From NCBI GenBank assembly GCA_027627225.1, contig CM051033.1, positions 46,526,016 through 46,590,015 of the forward strand: 64,000 nucleotides of DNA. The letters are read 5' to 3'. The stretch comes from Congeria kusceri (lineage: Eukaryota; Mollusca; Bivalvia; Myida; Dreissenidae). Shown piece by piece: positions 52,024-64,000 of the stretch; within the stretch, counting starts at the first letter, position 1; each line of letters opens with the position of its first letter. The translations under genes were made by a program, and so were the position numbers. The notes under the pieces are model-generated. The model was given only the letters and a program-made list of their open reading frames with translations, searched no databases and was not told the origin of the DNA.

Positions 52024-55000
52024 TTTACATTATTATCAGTATTATTAGTATTGGTATTATTAGTATTGCTACAGAAATGTTCTGCGTCTTCATTAAAAAC
52101 ATTTGGAAAATTTTGGCTTAAAGTTGAAAAATATTCAAAAAGTCTTATATTATTATTACAATTCTTTTTATTCTTTCTAAAATGTTTCCAAAAATCTTTA
52201 GGTTTGGCATGTCGTAAGCTTTCAATTTTGTTCATCTTATTAATATCACATTTCCGCTTTTTTCGTTCCACTACTTTTTTATAACGCCCCTTACGTTCAA
52301 TCATATCTTTTCTATTAATATCACTTTTATTAAAGTTATATTTATTTAAAGCTGTGATATATGTTTGTTTAGCTTCAAAGCATTCTGCGTCGAACCATTC
52401 AGATTTTTTGGAAACACTTTTACAAAATATACACTATAATCAACTGTCTTTATCTTACAAAAAAGAGGATCAGCAACATCGCGGATCTCTTGGTAACATT
52501 GTTTATACAGTTGTTAACAGAATCTCTATCAACAAACTCTGTGCCTAGTGTTAAAGAATTAAATAAAGGCAATTTTGAGATTATACCACGTCAAAATTCA
52601 TTCCTCAGACTTTCATCCCATTTATACTAGTTCGTGTATAACCATTTTCATGACTATAATTCACATTGCCACAATTAATTTGAAAAGAGGGCGGTGCATA
52701 ATCCGGCCATTCATCAAAAGAGTTTACTTACAAATTGCTCAATTTACCAAAGTCACATTCACTCAACAATAGATAATCAATAACGCTCGATCCCGATGAA
52801 CACACGTAAGTAAAATTTCCAATATTATAATCGTTTCCAAGCCTTCCATTGGCAATTCTAACGCAGTTTGACTTACATAAGTCTAGCAATTTAATACCGA
52901 AATTATTATGGATTTTGTCCATTGAAACTCGACTGATTGGCCTGTCAGGTAAATATTCATCGTTATCAAATTCTATAATTGGTTTGTCACAATTAATATA
53001 ATCTGTTTTATCCCCGCTTCCGACCCTGGTATTAAAATCACCCGTTAAAAATACATTTCCTCGAGTTTCAAATAAACAAATATCACTTTGTAAAAGGTCA
53101 AACAAATCGTCGTTAATAAAATTATACATAGTCGACCCTTCAGGCCATATATAAACTCCTGCTAAATAAATATCATCAGACAGATTTAAAAAATGTGTAT
53201 CTAGTTTCAACCAGATTATCGTATCAAAATGATTTTTAACAATTTTAATACCTTTGCAAAATTCGTTTCTAACATACAAAACTACACCTCCACTACAACG
53301 CTTAGCTTTTTTTTCTGACGAGGTTGTAACATTTATATTGGTTTAAATCAAAATTTGATCTTTTATTGCCCCAAGATTCAAATAAGAAAATTATATCACA
53401 TCTACAAATTAAGTCAGTAAATGCACTGTCCTCTAGTTTCGCTCTACTTAGTCCGTGAATGTTCCATGCCAAATACAGATAGTCCGACCTCGTCGCGCCC
53501 CTAGTCTCTGTTGGCCACTTCCGGAACCCTGGCGCTCTGTTTCCGCACACCGTCTACCATTAGGGAGTCGTAGGCTAGCCACGCGTTATGCCCCTTTTTC
53601 TTAGCCTCCTTCAGTTCCGGGATGAGGGCTCGACGCCGAGCCGCAATTTCCGGTGGAAATTGTTCATGCATATAGAACCCGGTTTTGTCGAGTTCTCTGC
53701 GGCGGCTTCGAACCATTTCCCGGTCTTTGTACAGTGTGAATTTGGCCACTATTTTCCTCGGCTGACTATTGCCTTTATAACCGGAAGTAGTGTTCCCCCA
53801 TGCGATGCACACGTTCGAACTGGATGCCATTTGCAATATCCTGTGCAATTTTTAACTTTTCAACCATAAATGTCCTTATTTCGGCTTCAGTTTGTTCATG
53901 TCTCTCGTTTGGCACTTCCGGTATATTGCCAAATATTAAATTGTTCCGCATACTTTGCGACTGTACATATAAAAGTTCATCTTTCACCTTTGATTCTTGG
54001 TTTGTCATGTTATCAAGGTCACTTTTTCGGCTTTCGCTAGTGAGAAATCACGATTTTCAACTTTAATATCCAATCTTGAGATTTTTTCATCAAATGTAAG
54101 GTTAGAATCGTGCACAAACGCCCATAGCTTTTTAAGATCCAACTTAAAACTACTAACCTTTTTCTCAAGAATTTCCAAAGTGTTCAAACGTTCATCAACA
54201 TGGTTCAGTTTTGTTTCAATTCGCCTTAGAAAAGAAATAATAGCATCGATGGGATTGTCATTGGTGGTCAACTCATCTGCAACGACCGGGGCTGGTACAG
54301 CCTGGGGTCTGGGGTGCTAGCTGCCGGCGTTGAATCTGTAGACATGTTTGTTATATCCAAATTCTGGCACAAGGGTTGTTCAAAAAACACCGAGTCATTA
54401 TACAACACTGAATTTGTTTGATGTAAAGATTCACTAACCGTTAGGCAATCACGATTTTCTTCTGCACTATCAAACAAAGGCGATCCCCCAATGCGCGCGT
54501 TTTTCAAAATACCAGTTTGTTTTTACTGCTGCACTTTCTTTTTTTGTTTAAATCACACAGATCTAAAGCCAACTCATCCATCAAAAGATAGTTATCTTAA
54601 TTGTATGACATACTGATTAAAAAAATTTACTGTAAGATAATTTATTAAATTTATTTACTTCAAAACGTTTTCTTTCGCAAAAAAGCGTCCCTGTTAGTCC
54701 GTGTCACGTGATTTATCAGTGTTTACTTTTTCCTACTACTTCCTGTCATTAGCGCCACCTCGGAAGTATAATTGGCTCTTTTTCCAATGCATCTCCAAAA
54801 AGAGGTGGCGCCAGTGATTACAGATCGTGATATAGTGAAGAACTGAAAATATCACCATCAGCGATGATATAGATTTGGGTATGACTCGAAAGTTATTATT
54901 CTATTATGAAGATGAATATTGTATTGTGTGTTTTATGACCAGAAAGCGTACGATATTGTTGTATATATATCTTCGTATCAGATGCAAATCAAAAACAAAA

Positions 55001-55404
55001 AGTTCAAAGTTGTAAGACCTATTTAGTTTACTTTAAATAACGTATCGATGCAATCTGAAAAATAGTTAAACAAAGCATTCAAACAAACGTATACCTTAAA
55101 TTACATTATGTCTGTCTCAACATTGTTGATTGGAAAGAGACAAGAAGTAATTACACCACGCTATGTTGCATAATTATAAATTTCTCTTGACAAAAAGCGG
55201 CTCTTACTCGCACCTGGCTGTGATCATTGCCTGACATTTAAGCATTAGCAAGGGAGTATGTGGCTGACTTTTCAACAATATGCACAGTATCGTTTTATTG
55301 TTTAAGTTTAAATTATTTATATAGACAAACAAGCATATTACATGTATAACATATCATTATAAGTAAGGATGCCGTTTAACAATGTGTGTCCTATTTAAAA
55401 TAAC

Positions 55405-55560
55405 ATTTGTGCATAGAAATATACGTTTAATGTTTCTTTACTGTAAATATGCACTACTCACTAAAAGATATAGACACGCGCATTTGTGCATAGAAATACA
55501 CGTTTAATGTTTATTTACTGTAAATATGCACTACTCACTAAAAGATATAGACACGCGCAT
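55405..55560 (+). repeat. 77-bp tandem duplication, unit 3 copy
   Basis: Same as 37901-38056, offset 17504. Confidence 0.92.
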
Positions 55561-56504
55561 GTTGAATTATCTTTGCAATAGTCTCTCTTTCAATACATGT
55601 AAATACCTTTACCGATAACAACTGTCAACAAAACACATATATTTGTTTTATACCCATACCAATAAACTACAGGTTTGACAGGTGCTATATTGCTTTTTTC
55701 AAGAACGTTGTTTGTGTACAAGTATGCTTTTGTTTACATCACTTTGTAATAATGTACTATAACATATGCATTTATATAAATGAATTGTTCTAAAGACGTA
55801 ATCATAAAACATGTTATATTGCTTTCATGTCGCTATAAAGCAGATCCCGATAGACTTAATTTCTCGGGAATTGCGTCCCACACTTTGATATATGAACTCT
55901 AACGTTATTTACCTAATAGATTCTGTCGATTTATGTATCTGCGTATTTTGAGAAATGTTATAAATATTGGAAAATTATGTTTCCACATTGCTACTTTGAA
56001 TTCCCTGTGTACGAGGTCAAAAACGATCAAACTTCACGATCCTCTACTGTTTAAATTTGATAACAATGCTTGCTTTGAACAAGAACACCATTTGCTTTTT
56101 AAAGCGGCAATAAGCACAACTCTGAACAGGTGTTCCATTTTAAGCCCATTAAAGTCGCAGTGGTGTAATGGATTTCGGCACAATTGTGCTTAAATAAATA
56201 TATTTAAACTTAACTATTTAAAGCTCTAGTACGGGTTTACATCCAGCCATTTAGTAATTAAATGGTAATAGCAATGCTATTAATTTATTCTCTATTAACA
56301 TTTAAATGTATTATGAATAAATCTAGGCCAAGTGCAAAGTTCGGACGCCTGTAAACCGGTTGAAACCACCAATACTTTGCATCGCAGTTCCAATGCGGTG
56401 ACCCCAGTTTTATTCATATTTGTGTCTTGTGTTTGGTTTGTGTTGTGCGGAGTTCTTTTTGCAATTGGTTATTTGCCGTAAATAAAGGACATAGTGGAAT
56501 TTAA

Positions 56505-56978
56505 CTTTGTTTATATGTTTTGTATTTTTGAAATATGCCATTAAACGTCTTAACATGTCAAAATAAAGCACCTGAAATTAAAAACCTCAAGTACTCAAAC
56601 AACAAAAGAAAAAAAAGAAAGAAAAAGTTTCTCTAACCGGGGTTCAAACATCAGACCACCGGATAAAAGTCTAACGCGTCACCAGTCGGCCATTCCGACT
56701 CATATACTTAATGGCGTATTTTAACTTTATCTACATGAGTCACGCGTTTTCAACAATTTCATCGAAAACAACACAAACACTTCAATCGTATCGCGTTACT
56801 AACACTTTATAATTATATCTAATTCAGTTTTATATTACTATTAACGAAATGGTATTTACAGTATATTTTTAGGTAAGTGGTGTTATTTCATTCCTTTCTA
56901 TACACCATTCTTTTATTTTTCGAATATGTGACAAAAAGTGGTAACATTGTCATTTCGCCAATCTGTAAACAGGTCCCT
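56505..56978 (-). mobile_element. TTAA / tRNA element, unit 3 copy of the degenerate insertion
   Basis: Same as 39001-39474, offset 17504. It was copied with the segment. Confidence 0.75.
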
Positions 56979-57751
56979 TTAATTAAAGGACCACTTCATG
57001 TCAATAAGGGTTTCTCTCCTGCTTTTGCAGCTGCAGTTTCACATATCGTTTATTTTAATACGTGATCTTAATTTATAATAAGAAACATGTTCCCACAGTG
57101 TACTTACTACGTCTAAGCACACATTTGAACATACGCGGTAATCGTTAATTTGTACTTTCATTCAAAATCATCTATATTTATCGACCCTGAACTTTTTTAA
57201 ATGACGCCATCAACAAATTCGTGAAACATAAACAGTGTACGCAAATAATTGTGTAAACCATTATCTTGAAGCTATTTTACAAAATTGCAAATATAACCTG
57301 AAGGCAACTGAACATGCATTTAAAGGTTAATCATTCGCTTGAAATGACTTCCCATTTCATTTTAAATAATGTTCAACGCATTACAATGATAAACGATAAC
57401 ATTTAAGTAAGTACATTATCATTAGAACTACTGTAATCTTGAAATTAACCAAGTTTTATATTTAACTGGTCTTGCGTAAATATTAACGCAACTATCGCTA
57501 TAACCAATATATTTGTTTCTCATACTAAACAAACGGATCAGCAGCAAAGTGCGATTAGTCAGAAATCGTACATCAAAGGATATTATTAGTGTGTTCAAAT
57601 TATTTGTATTTTGATTAAATGCATGTTAGTATCCATTTAGAGTAGCAAACACCGAATAGAAAATATATGCATGACAATTTTCAAATATAATTATATTGCT
57701 TTAATATCCAGCCCTACGTCACTTTCTGGAGAATATTGACATCTGAATGTC

Positions 57752-57840
57752 TCAGTCCGCCATCTCACAAAGTATGACAGCACGATCACTGAATCTTCTC
57801 TCAGAATTGTGATATCCGTAAGCACAATACACCACAAGCC
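57752..57840 (-). CDS. CAT last exon, unit 3 (intact gene end)
   Basis: This exon follows a 373-bp intron after the exon at 58214-59374. The acceptor is tatattgcag. The first two bases complete the codon begun by the last base of the previous exon, giving ...WTAL, G, LVVYCAYGYHN. The peptide continues SERRFSDRAVILCEMAD and stops at a TGA (57754-57752). It finishes the last membrane helix and a short, charged cytoplasmic tail. Phase, splice sites and sequence agree with CAT proteins, so I take it as the true 3' end of the gene. Confidence 0.85.
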
Positions 57841-58213
57841 CTGCAATATATATGCTATACATAATATATATACAGACGGCAAGGTATGAACTTCGGAGAT
57901 TATTATTAATCAAGTTATTATTGAGTTATTATGTTTTGCATGACAAATAGCAGAAATATACAGAAAAGCTCAACCCACTAATTTTAAAATGTATTCATGG
58001 CCTAAAAACTATTAAACATTCATTCTTCAAACCGCAGTTTCGATTGGTCATAAAAAAATAGTTCATCTAATGAGGCATTTATACATCCTTGTATTTAAAG
58101 ACTATGAAAAGGTAGTTAGATTATGTGTCAACACTAATGAAACCTGTTTCTGTACCACTACAAGTTGCATTACAGGTTCATACAATAGAATATGAATATC
58201 TTTCTGTTCTTAC

Positions 58214-59374
58214 CTAAAGCAGTCCAAACTGCGAAACGAATCCACGCCTCACTCGGAAGTGCCGCTATCAGAAAAATGTTGATTAATACGGACATCAGGG
58301 GAATGCACGGGACATATGGTACGCGGAAATGTAATTTAGTTCTGTGCTGCGGTTGTCTGGCCAAAATTGCGACGGAAACAACTAGTATCACCAAAACGAT
58401 GAATATAATCAGCAGTATCCACCAGCTGTTTAACAACTTAAAGATATCACTAAACTTCGTTACTGTACACAGTACTATAGAGACTGTTATAAACACAACG
58501 AGACCAATCGCTGTCCTAAACCATGACCTTGAAGAAGGCGTTGCCAAGAGTGATGAAGTCGGGGTCAAAAGTGAGGTGACACTTCCGTCTGCTGTGCAGC
58601 TGATTTTACTTTGTACGCAGCGATGGTTCTGTAATTCTTCATGTGAACATTTGAACTCATTTTTCTGTGACAGGCAATAGTTTCTAGCTGAGTTTTGAAA
58701 TTCATAGAAAAACTCTTGTCCGCTAGACTGTGCCAAAGATTGGTTCGACCCATGAAGCTGACTTGTCTGGAATAAATCCATATGATTCAAAACTGCATCT
58801 TCATCGATGTCACTATACTCGATGTACAGTCCTAAGCAAGCGGTGTCTGGCTGGAAACGAAAGCAAATGACACTTATAGAGACCATTGTGTAGGCAATAA
58901 GCGTACCTATGGAAACAATTTGTAACAAGGCCTCTAATTTCACAAACACCGATAGCAGTGAAATTAACACACCGGAAATAATTGAACCGCCTGGTTCGAA
59001 ATTTCCGTTTGATGAAATACGTGAAAGACGCCCAAAAATCAGCTTATCACGTGCAATGGCATGAAGTAGTCGAAGAATGCCGAAAGTCTGTCCTAATAAC
59101 GAAGCCAAAAGGCCTATTAAACCACCCACTGCAATAACAGTACTAGCGCCATATATATGTAACGCATTTAGCATTTCTGGTAACTCTGTACTGTTCATTC
59201 CTGGAGTTATAGGCAGCGCCAGAGTGGCGGCTGTTGCGATACAGAAGAACACTATTGAGCAGAGGCAAACTGAATACATGATGGCCGTCGGGGTAGTTTT
59301 ACTCGGCTCTCGTGTTTCTTCGGCGGCTCCGGTGATAGTTTCAGTCCCGGAGAACACAGACACAAGTAACGCAC
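58214..59374 (-). CDS. cationic amino-acid transporter, penultimate exon (intact)
   Basis: Encodes about 386 residues of the C-terminal half of an SLC7 CAT-type carrier of the plasma membrane. It begins GALLVSVFSGTETITGAAEE, matching the family's GA..CFYAFVGFD.IATTGEE. Then come a helix (MYSVCLCSIVFFCIATAAT), GLLASLLGQTFGILRLL with AIARDKLIFGRLSRIS, and two helices ending VICFRFQPD. A hydrophilic loop of about 105 residues follows, then four helices, including WWILLIIFIVLVILVVSVAI, to SEAWIRFAVWTAL. The acceptor is catgcag before 59374, with an alternative AG 13 bases upstream. The donor is TTAG, then GTAAGA at 58214. Length 1161 = 2 + 386x3 + 1, in phase with the next exon. Human CATs are about 620-660 residues, so the N-terminal 40% is missing; I found no such exons between 59.4 and 64 kb. 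Confidence 0.9.
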
Positions 59375-59437
59375 CTGCATGAAGCACCTGCAACAATCCC
59401 ACATATTTTTTATTCAAGAAAAATTATGGAATTTTAA

Positions 59438-59934
59438 AGGGACCTATTCACAGATTGACGAATTGACAATTTTTCAACTTTTTCGTCACCGATTCCAAAA
59501 ATAAAAGACCAGTGTATACAAGGGAGCAAAATAACACTACGGACCTAGAAATATACTGTACGAACTTTTTCGTTTATGAGTAATCATCAGTTGAAATTGA
59601 TAAGATTATAAAGCGTTTGTAACGCTAAACGATGGAATAATTTGGAGTGGTTCTGTTGTTTTCGTTGAAATTGCTGACAACACGTTGAACACCTACATAA
59701 AGTAACTAATGCTGGTAATTTAGAAGTCGGAATGGCCGAGTGGTTAAGGCGATAGACTTTTAATCCGGAGGTCCAGGGTTCGAACCCCGGTAGGACCTTT
59801 TTTTTTCTTTTCTTTTTTTCTAAATACTTTTCTAGTTATTATACTTAGCTTTAAAGTTCTGATGCTTAAATATGTCAACTTAATACATTTAATGGCATAC
59901 TTCAAAAAATGCGAAAATCTGTGAACAAGTCCCT
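59438..59934 (+). mobile_element. TTAA-flanked inverted-repeat element carrying a tRNA-like gene (best copy)
   Basis: TTAA at 59434-59437 and 59935-59938 flank 497 bp with terminal inverted repeats: agggacctattcacagatt at the left, and at the right aatctgtgaacaagtccct, its near-complement. The unoccupied site is visible in unit 1 at about 24980 (aatgttaactctcaa), so one TTAA became two. The interior holds a tRNA-like gene at 59726-59798 with a poly(T) terminator and no protein. TTAA duplication is the hallmark of piggyBac-type integration, but the repeat ends do not look like the known CCC start. I know of no named family for it. It sits in the intron just upstream of the intact CAT exon. Confidence 0.8.
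59726..59798 (+). tRNA. tRNA-like gene of Leu/Ser type with TTT anticodon, inside the TTAA element
   Basis: The D arm (ggccgagtggttaaggcg) is of the class II Leu/Ser kind with an A box. The anticodon loop reads cttttaa (anticodon TTT). The T arm (ccagggttcgaaccccgg) contains a good B box and pairs at four of five positions. The usual long variable arm is missing. Acceptor ends gtcggaa and taggacc pair poorly, and the anticodon stem has mismatches. A long T run (59798 onward) would stop RNA polymerase III. A transcript is plausible; charging as a tRNA is not. Confidence 0.6.
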
Positions 59935-60135
59935 TTAACTCTCAATTCTGATCAATTACAATTAGCCATACCATTTCTAGGTTCTTGGATCAATTTTAAA
60001 ACATATCTCAAACATCGATATTCACGCTAAAAGAAACTTCCGTCAATTAATTTCTTGAGTGCAACAAATGACTGAAATCGAGTTATCCCGAAAAATATCA
60101 ATCCTTTTGATGGATCTGCTTTCGTAATTGACAAT

Positions 60136-63100
60136 CTTATTACTGGACACGTTCGCCGTCTTAATATGGTTCTTCTAGTGCAAGTGTTGCACACAAGATA
60201 GATCAGTTGATCAGAATTGGTAGCGTGAACGTGTCTGCACGATCATTCTCTTCATTTATTGCTTTAAAACGGCACAAGAGTATTATTGTTAAGCATGTAA
60301 CCAGCATGTAACCAATGACTTAGCAGATGAAATATAAGGCAGCGCAGTACATCCAAATGACATTGATGAAGTAAATTACTAGAATGTTTCCAATAAATGG
60401 TGGTGTCTGATAGTATTATTTATGTACTGAGTCAGTAAGTCAGTCAATGTTGCGTACTTTTTATATCAATGCATTTTTGTCAGTTCAAACATACTAGTAA
60501 TGTGTGCGTATATGTTTATACGGCATATTTCATACTTATTTAATTATAACAAACGCAGTTTGAACATTGTAGCTTACAGTGCACTGTAGCTTACAGTGCA
60601 CGAATATTTTTTCATTTCCGAACTTTCTGTAACAAATTTAATAGTGTACTTACGACAACTAGCCATTTAAACTACCACTTGAGAACTTTAGGAATACGAA
60701 TTGGTTTGAACACATTGAAAAAGACGTATGTTTAGAGATATCAGCAAAGAGACTAATAGTATGTTTGTTGCTAACGGTAAATTTTAGCGATTTACATTTT
60801 GCTAATAAAAATAAATTAATTAATTTGAAAAAAAAATGCGTTTGTCGACACGTCAGTTCTTAAACTGTTTATTCGATGAAAAAAAATGACTAAAACATCA
60901 ATACACCAAATCTACACCAAAACTTATTCTATCAAACCTAGGTCTCGAGCTATGGATATTTTAAGTTAAACATCGACCGTAGACACGGTATATTGTACAA
61001 AATCATTAATATTATTATTAGTATAATAAATAGTCTTATTCTAATTAATTACACAAAATAACTCAAAAGAGGTGCTGGTATTTGGATATTTAATAATTAG
61101 TTAATCCGTAATTAATACTGTTCAACTCTTAACGAAGCATGTTGTCATCCTTTTTTCGTACTTAAACGGCTAATGAAGTAGGAAATTAATCAAACTGCAT
61201 TGCGTTATTCAACAATACGTCCGCTTCACCAATATTAGACATTAATAAACTGCACTCATTTAATCAATTGATTAAACAAAACCCTAATCCTACAACAGGT
61301 AGGGCAATATTTGTGAAACTGGATAATGAGATAGCCCATACAGAATCTAACAGAAAATGCCGTACGGTTTATGTAAAGATTCTTGCGGTTTGATTTCATG
61401 AATTTAACTAACTGTTCAAGTGAAACATTACTGTGGAACAAACTTCGATTCTACAATCAAAAATACACCCAGTTTTAATGTTAAATATTTATTGGATGAA
61501 AAGCCAGAAAAGAATCGACTACTTATCCATGGAAATAAAGATCTTTTTGTTAAAACAAATGAGAAAAATGTTCAAGTGCCGCAATGTACTTATTATTGCG
61601 AAGTAATAATTTATCAAAATGGTTAGGTATATTAGTACAAAATTGTACATTGATATATTTGTTCCGCAATAGGTCGTGAAAAGTTTGATTACATTACTGC
61701 AATTGAGAAAACAAATATTGAACATGTACACAAAAGGAATTGCATCACATTCAGTTTTATTTCGTTATAAACTTGGTATGTACGGTTGAAACTTTAGGAT
61801 TATTTTCAAGCTAACTGTTAAATTTAGTAAGGGCGATTCTGCTTTTTGTTCTACTTGCAAAGAAAAGCAACATGTGCGAGTTGAATAAGCCATTGTTAAT
61901 GTTCTTGTTATTATACATTTATTTGTTTTTATTTACATCTGCAAGAAAACTAGAATTGAAATGTACGATTTAATTTTGGAATTGTATTTTCACACTTAAT
62001 AATATGGCGGATAATATTTTATTTCTCTAATTGATAGCTGCAGATTTCAAGTTTCCACCATGACCATTGCCACATTTAAATGTCATAATATAAACGATGT
62101 AAGACCAACAGTTATTTATCAGTAACAATATAATAAGAAAACTTGAATAACTCGTTGATGATTGATATTTGCCTATACCATGAGGGTGAACGTTCAGTTG
62201 CATCTGCAGTTCTTTAAGCGACAAAGTGGTATTTGCAGTGACAAAATGGCGCATTAAAAGTTATTTGGGTTAACTAGTTACTTAATTAAGTAAGTGTAAG
62301 TAGATTTATCGTATAATTGTAAGTATCTAAATACTTTTATCAGATGCGGACATTTATTACTTTTACTCGGTTGTAAGGTGCAGCTTCGTTGATGTATATT
62401 TGAGTATGTTTGTTTCAACATTATACGCACATGTTGGAAATCAGGAAATGGTCGATTTCAAGTGATCATTTCAGTATAAATACATGATTCATATACGTTG
62501 TAACAGCATGGCAAATGTTCATGTATCCTTATACAAACGTATGCATGGTATTTATCAGCTAGTTTAACGTTAAGGCAGACAATAATTGGTTTAAACACCT
62601 TTTGGCGTCTGCAGTTAAGCTCTGATTTGTCTACTTACACTTCATACATTCCGTAACTTACTAACCCAAATTACTTTTAATACACCAATTGTTAACTTTA
62701 TCGCAGATAAGTTTATTAAAAGGTATCTTCAGTAAACACAGCAAATAATGTTAAGATAAAAATTGATTAGGTATTTATATATTTGTGTAAGAAAATATCT
62801 AAAATTCTTTATACATATCAACCTAGAGTGAGAGGTATTTCGATTCAAATTTTGAAGAACTTTAAGAAACTAACACTTCAAAATCATCCTTTTTATGAGC
62901 AGCCGTAAGATTAGATATACGAAGACTACTTTGAAATATTGCCAAACTGCGCATCTCATGCTAAATGTAGTTGTGTCAAAATAGTAACATAACATCTCTC
63001 TTTCAAAAGATCTCATTAACAGAAATCCAAACAGACTGTTTACCGCGAGTAGATATACAAGAAAATCACGCTAATTTAATCAAATGTGTTATTTAAGAAG

Positions 63101-64000
63101 ATTATGAAGAAATGTTGAAAATGTAAGGATTCAATTATAGAGAAGCGTGTAATTCTTCCGCCTAGGGCAAAGTGAAAAATCACACGGAGAGACGATAAAA
63201 CTGGGTTACAAATAAATTCGCTGTATCAAAATAGTTTGACAGTGAGTAGAAATTGTTCTGAATGATCGCGCGTTGTTAAAATTCTTTTAGCATTTTCACT
63301 ATTACGTTTTGCACTTCTTATTTGCTTAAAAATGCAATAAGTAATTACACATGTATGTATTTTACTTCTTACATCCTTAAGAAAGACATAAGTAATAACA
63401 AACGTATGTATTTTATTTCCGTAACAATCTGATGAAACTGGAGATCCAACAACTAAACATTCAACACATCTCGCAGTCATTTACAAATGGGCATTCTGTC
63501 ACCGTTGATCAGTTTGCACTTGTCATATGTCATTCCCAATGTGGCACCGTATCTCAGACAACATATTGCTTTCAGCCGACTTGATTAGTAATTACGTGTG
63601 TCGTTTGCATGCATTCTATTTTGTATGAACCTCACTCGCTGAATTATCTTTTGATATATTAATAATTTGTTGCTTGTTATTGAATAATGAAATATGTGCT
63701 GGGGTGCAACGTTGTTTATATTTAAGAGAAACAAAAAACAAAAATGGAATTGACACCATCTGCATATCGGGCTTAAAATAATTCTGAAGAAAATAACTGG
63801 CATCAGAGACATGTCGTTTTCCATTTTCAAATAATGTTTTATGTTGTAACAACTTTCTTTACTATAAACGGTGCTTAATTTAAATATTTATAGAAAAGAA
63901 AACATACAGGCAGATAATCTTTATTGAAAATTAAATAGTAATAGTTGACATAATTAGAACGACAATTTAATGAATAAACGCAAGGTAGTACATGTAGTTT
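60136..64000. other. no gene recognised; expected upstream intron of the CAT gene
   Basis: If the intact CAT exon has upstream exons they should lie here or beyond on the minus strand. I checked for the family blocks and found none. Visible small repeats are a perfect 17-bp tandem duplication (tgtagcttacagtgcac, 60568-60601) and two similar stretches of about 50 bp at 63335-63420 sharing cgtatgtattttatttc-like phrases. The short open frames show no recognisable motifs. Confidence 0.45.

Larger units (their letters stand above)
49088..54834 (-). mobile_element. LINE-B, unit 3 copy with a 581-bp internal insertion
   Basis: Duplicate of 32165-37330 carrying the same ORF1 and ORF2 frameshifts. 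The only large difference is the insertion at 51177-51757 inside the reverse transcriptase region. Confidence 0.92.
42088..60135. repeat. segmental duplication unit 3 (recent copy plus original right end)
   Basis: From 42088 to 58738 it repeats unit 2 almost base for base. Beyond 58764 it is the undamaged original CAT exon and its upstream flank, homologous to 24980-25164 up to about 60135, where homology stops. Differences from unit 2 seen by eye are a 581-bp insertion at 51177-51757 and a base change at 57107 (c, against a at 39603). Homopolymer and microsatellite lengths are the same as in unit 2. Confidence 0.93.

Noticed and set aside
1..64000. CRISPR arrays, operons, ribosome binding sites or other bacterial systems
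   Set aside because: The window is eukaryotic. The direct repeats seen are tandem arrays or segmental duplications without regular spacers.

Overview
This is AT-rich metazoan nuclear DNA with introns, degenerate retrotransposons and many short dispersed repeats. A tRNA-derived SINE, GACGCC-bearing tandem arrays and short inverted-repeat elements of kinds I associate with bivalve genomes make a bivalve mollusc the best guess. This is inference, and I cannot name a species. Only one protein family is supported as host coding sequence: cationic amino-acid transporters (SLC7 CAT type), always on the minus strand.

Layout. From 1 to 11.8 kb the sequence is single-copy. It holds one clean CAT exon (2013-2208), a possible eroded CAT exon (about 4.9 kb), a two-part tandem array (6.2-7.4 kb), a SINE (about 9.0 kb) and a fold-back cluster (about 9.4 kb). 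From 11.8 to 60.1 kb there are three head-to-tail copies of one segment, each ending at its right edge with the last two exons of a CAT gene. Unit 1 (11814-25164) is diverged from the others. Units 2 (25165-42087) and 3 (42088-about 60135) are almost identical. From 60.1 to 64 kb I recognise nothing.

History read from the sequence. An older tandem duplication made unit 1 and an ancestral second unit. Two LINEs then inserted into the second unit; unit 1 keeps the matching unoccupied sites. A recent crossover between the CAT exons at 24.3 kb and 58.7 kb (present coordinates) duplicated about 17 kb again. It left a chimeric exon at 41.2 kb, whose switch point lies within 25 bp. Unit 3 later gained a 581-bp insertion copied from 849 bp away, in one of its LINEs.

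Of the three CAT 3' ends, only the rightmost (58214-59374 plus 57752-57840) is intact, with matching splice phases and a stop codon. The middle copy shares with the left copy an 8-bp deletion of the splice acceptor, an 18-bp deletion and a nonsense codon. The left copy also lost its splice donor and frame. The most unusual mobile unit is a TTAA-flanked element of about 0.5 kb with terminal inverted repeats and a tRNA-like gene inside. It is seen intact-looking at 59438-59934, degenerate at 39001-39474 (and its duplicate), and as fragments at 15.99 kb and 22.3-22.5 kb.
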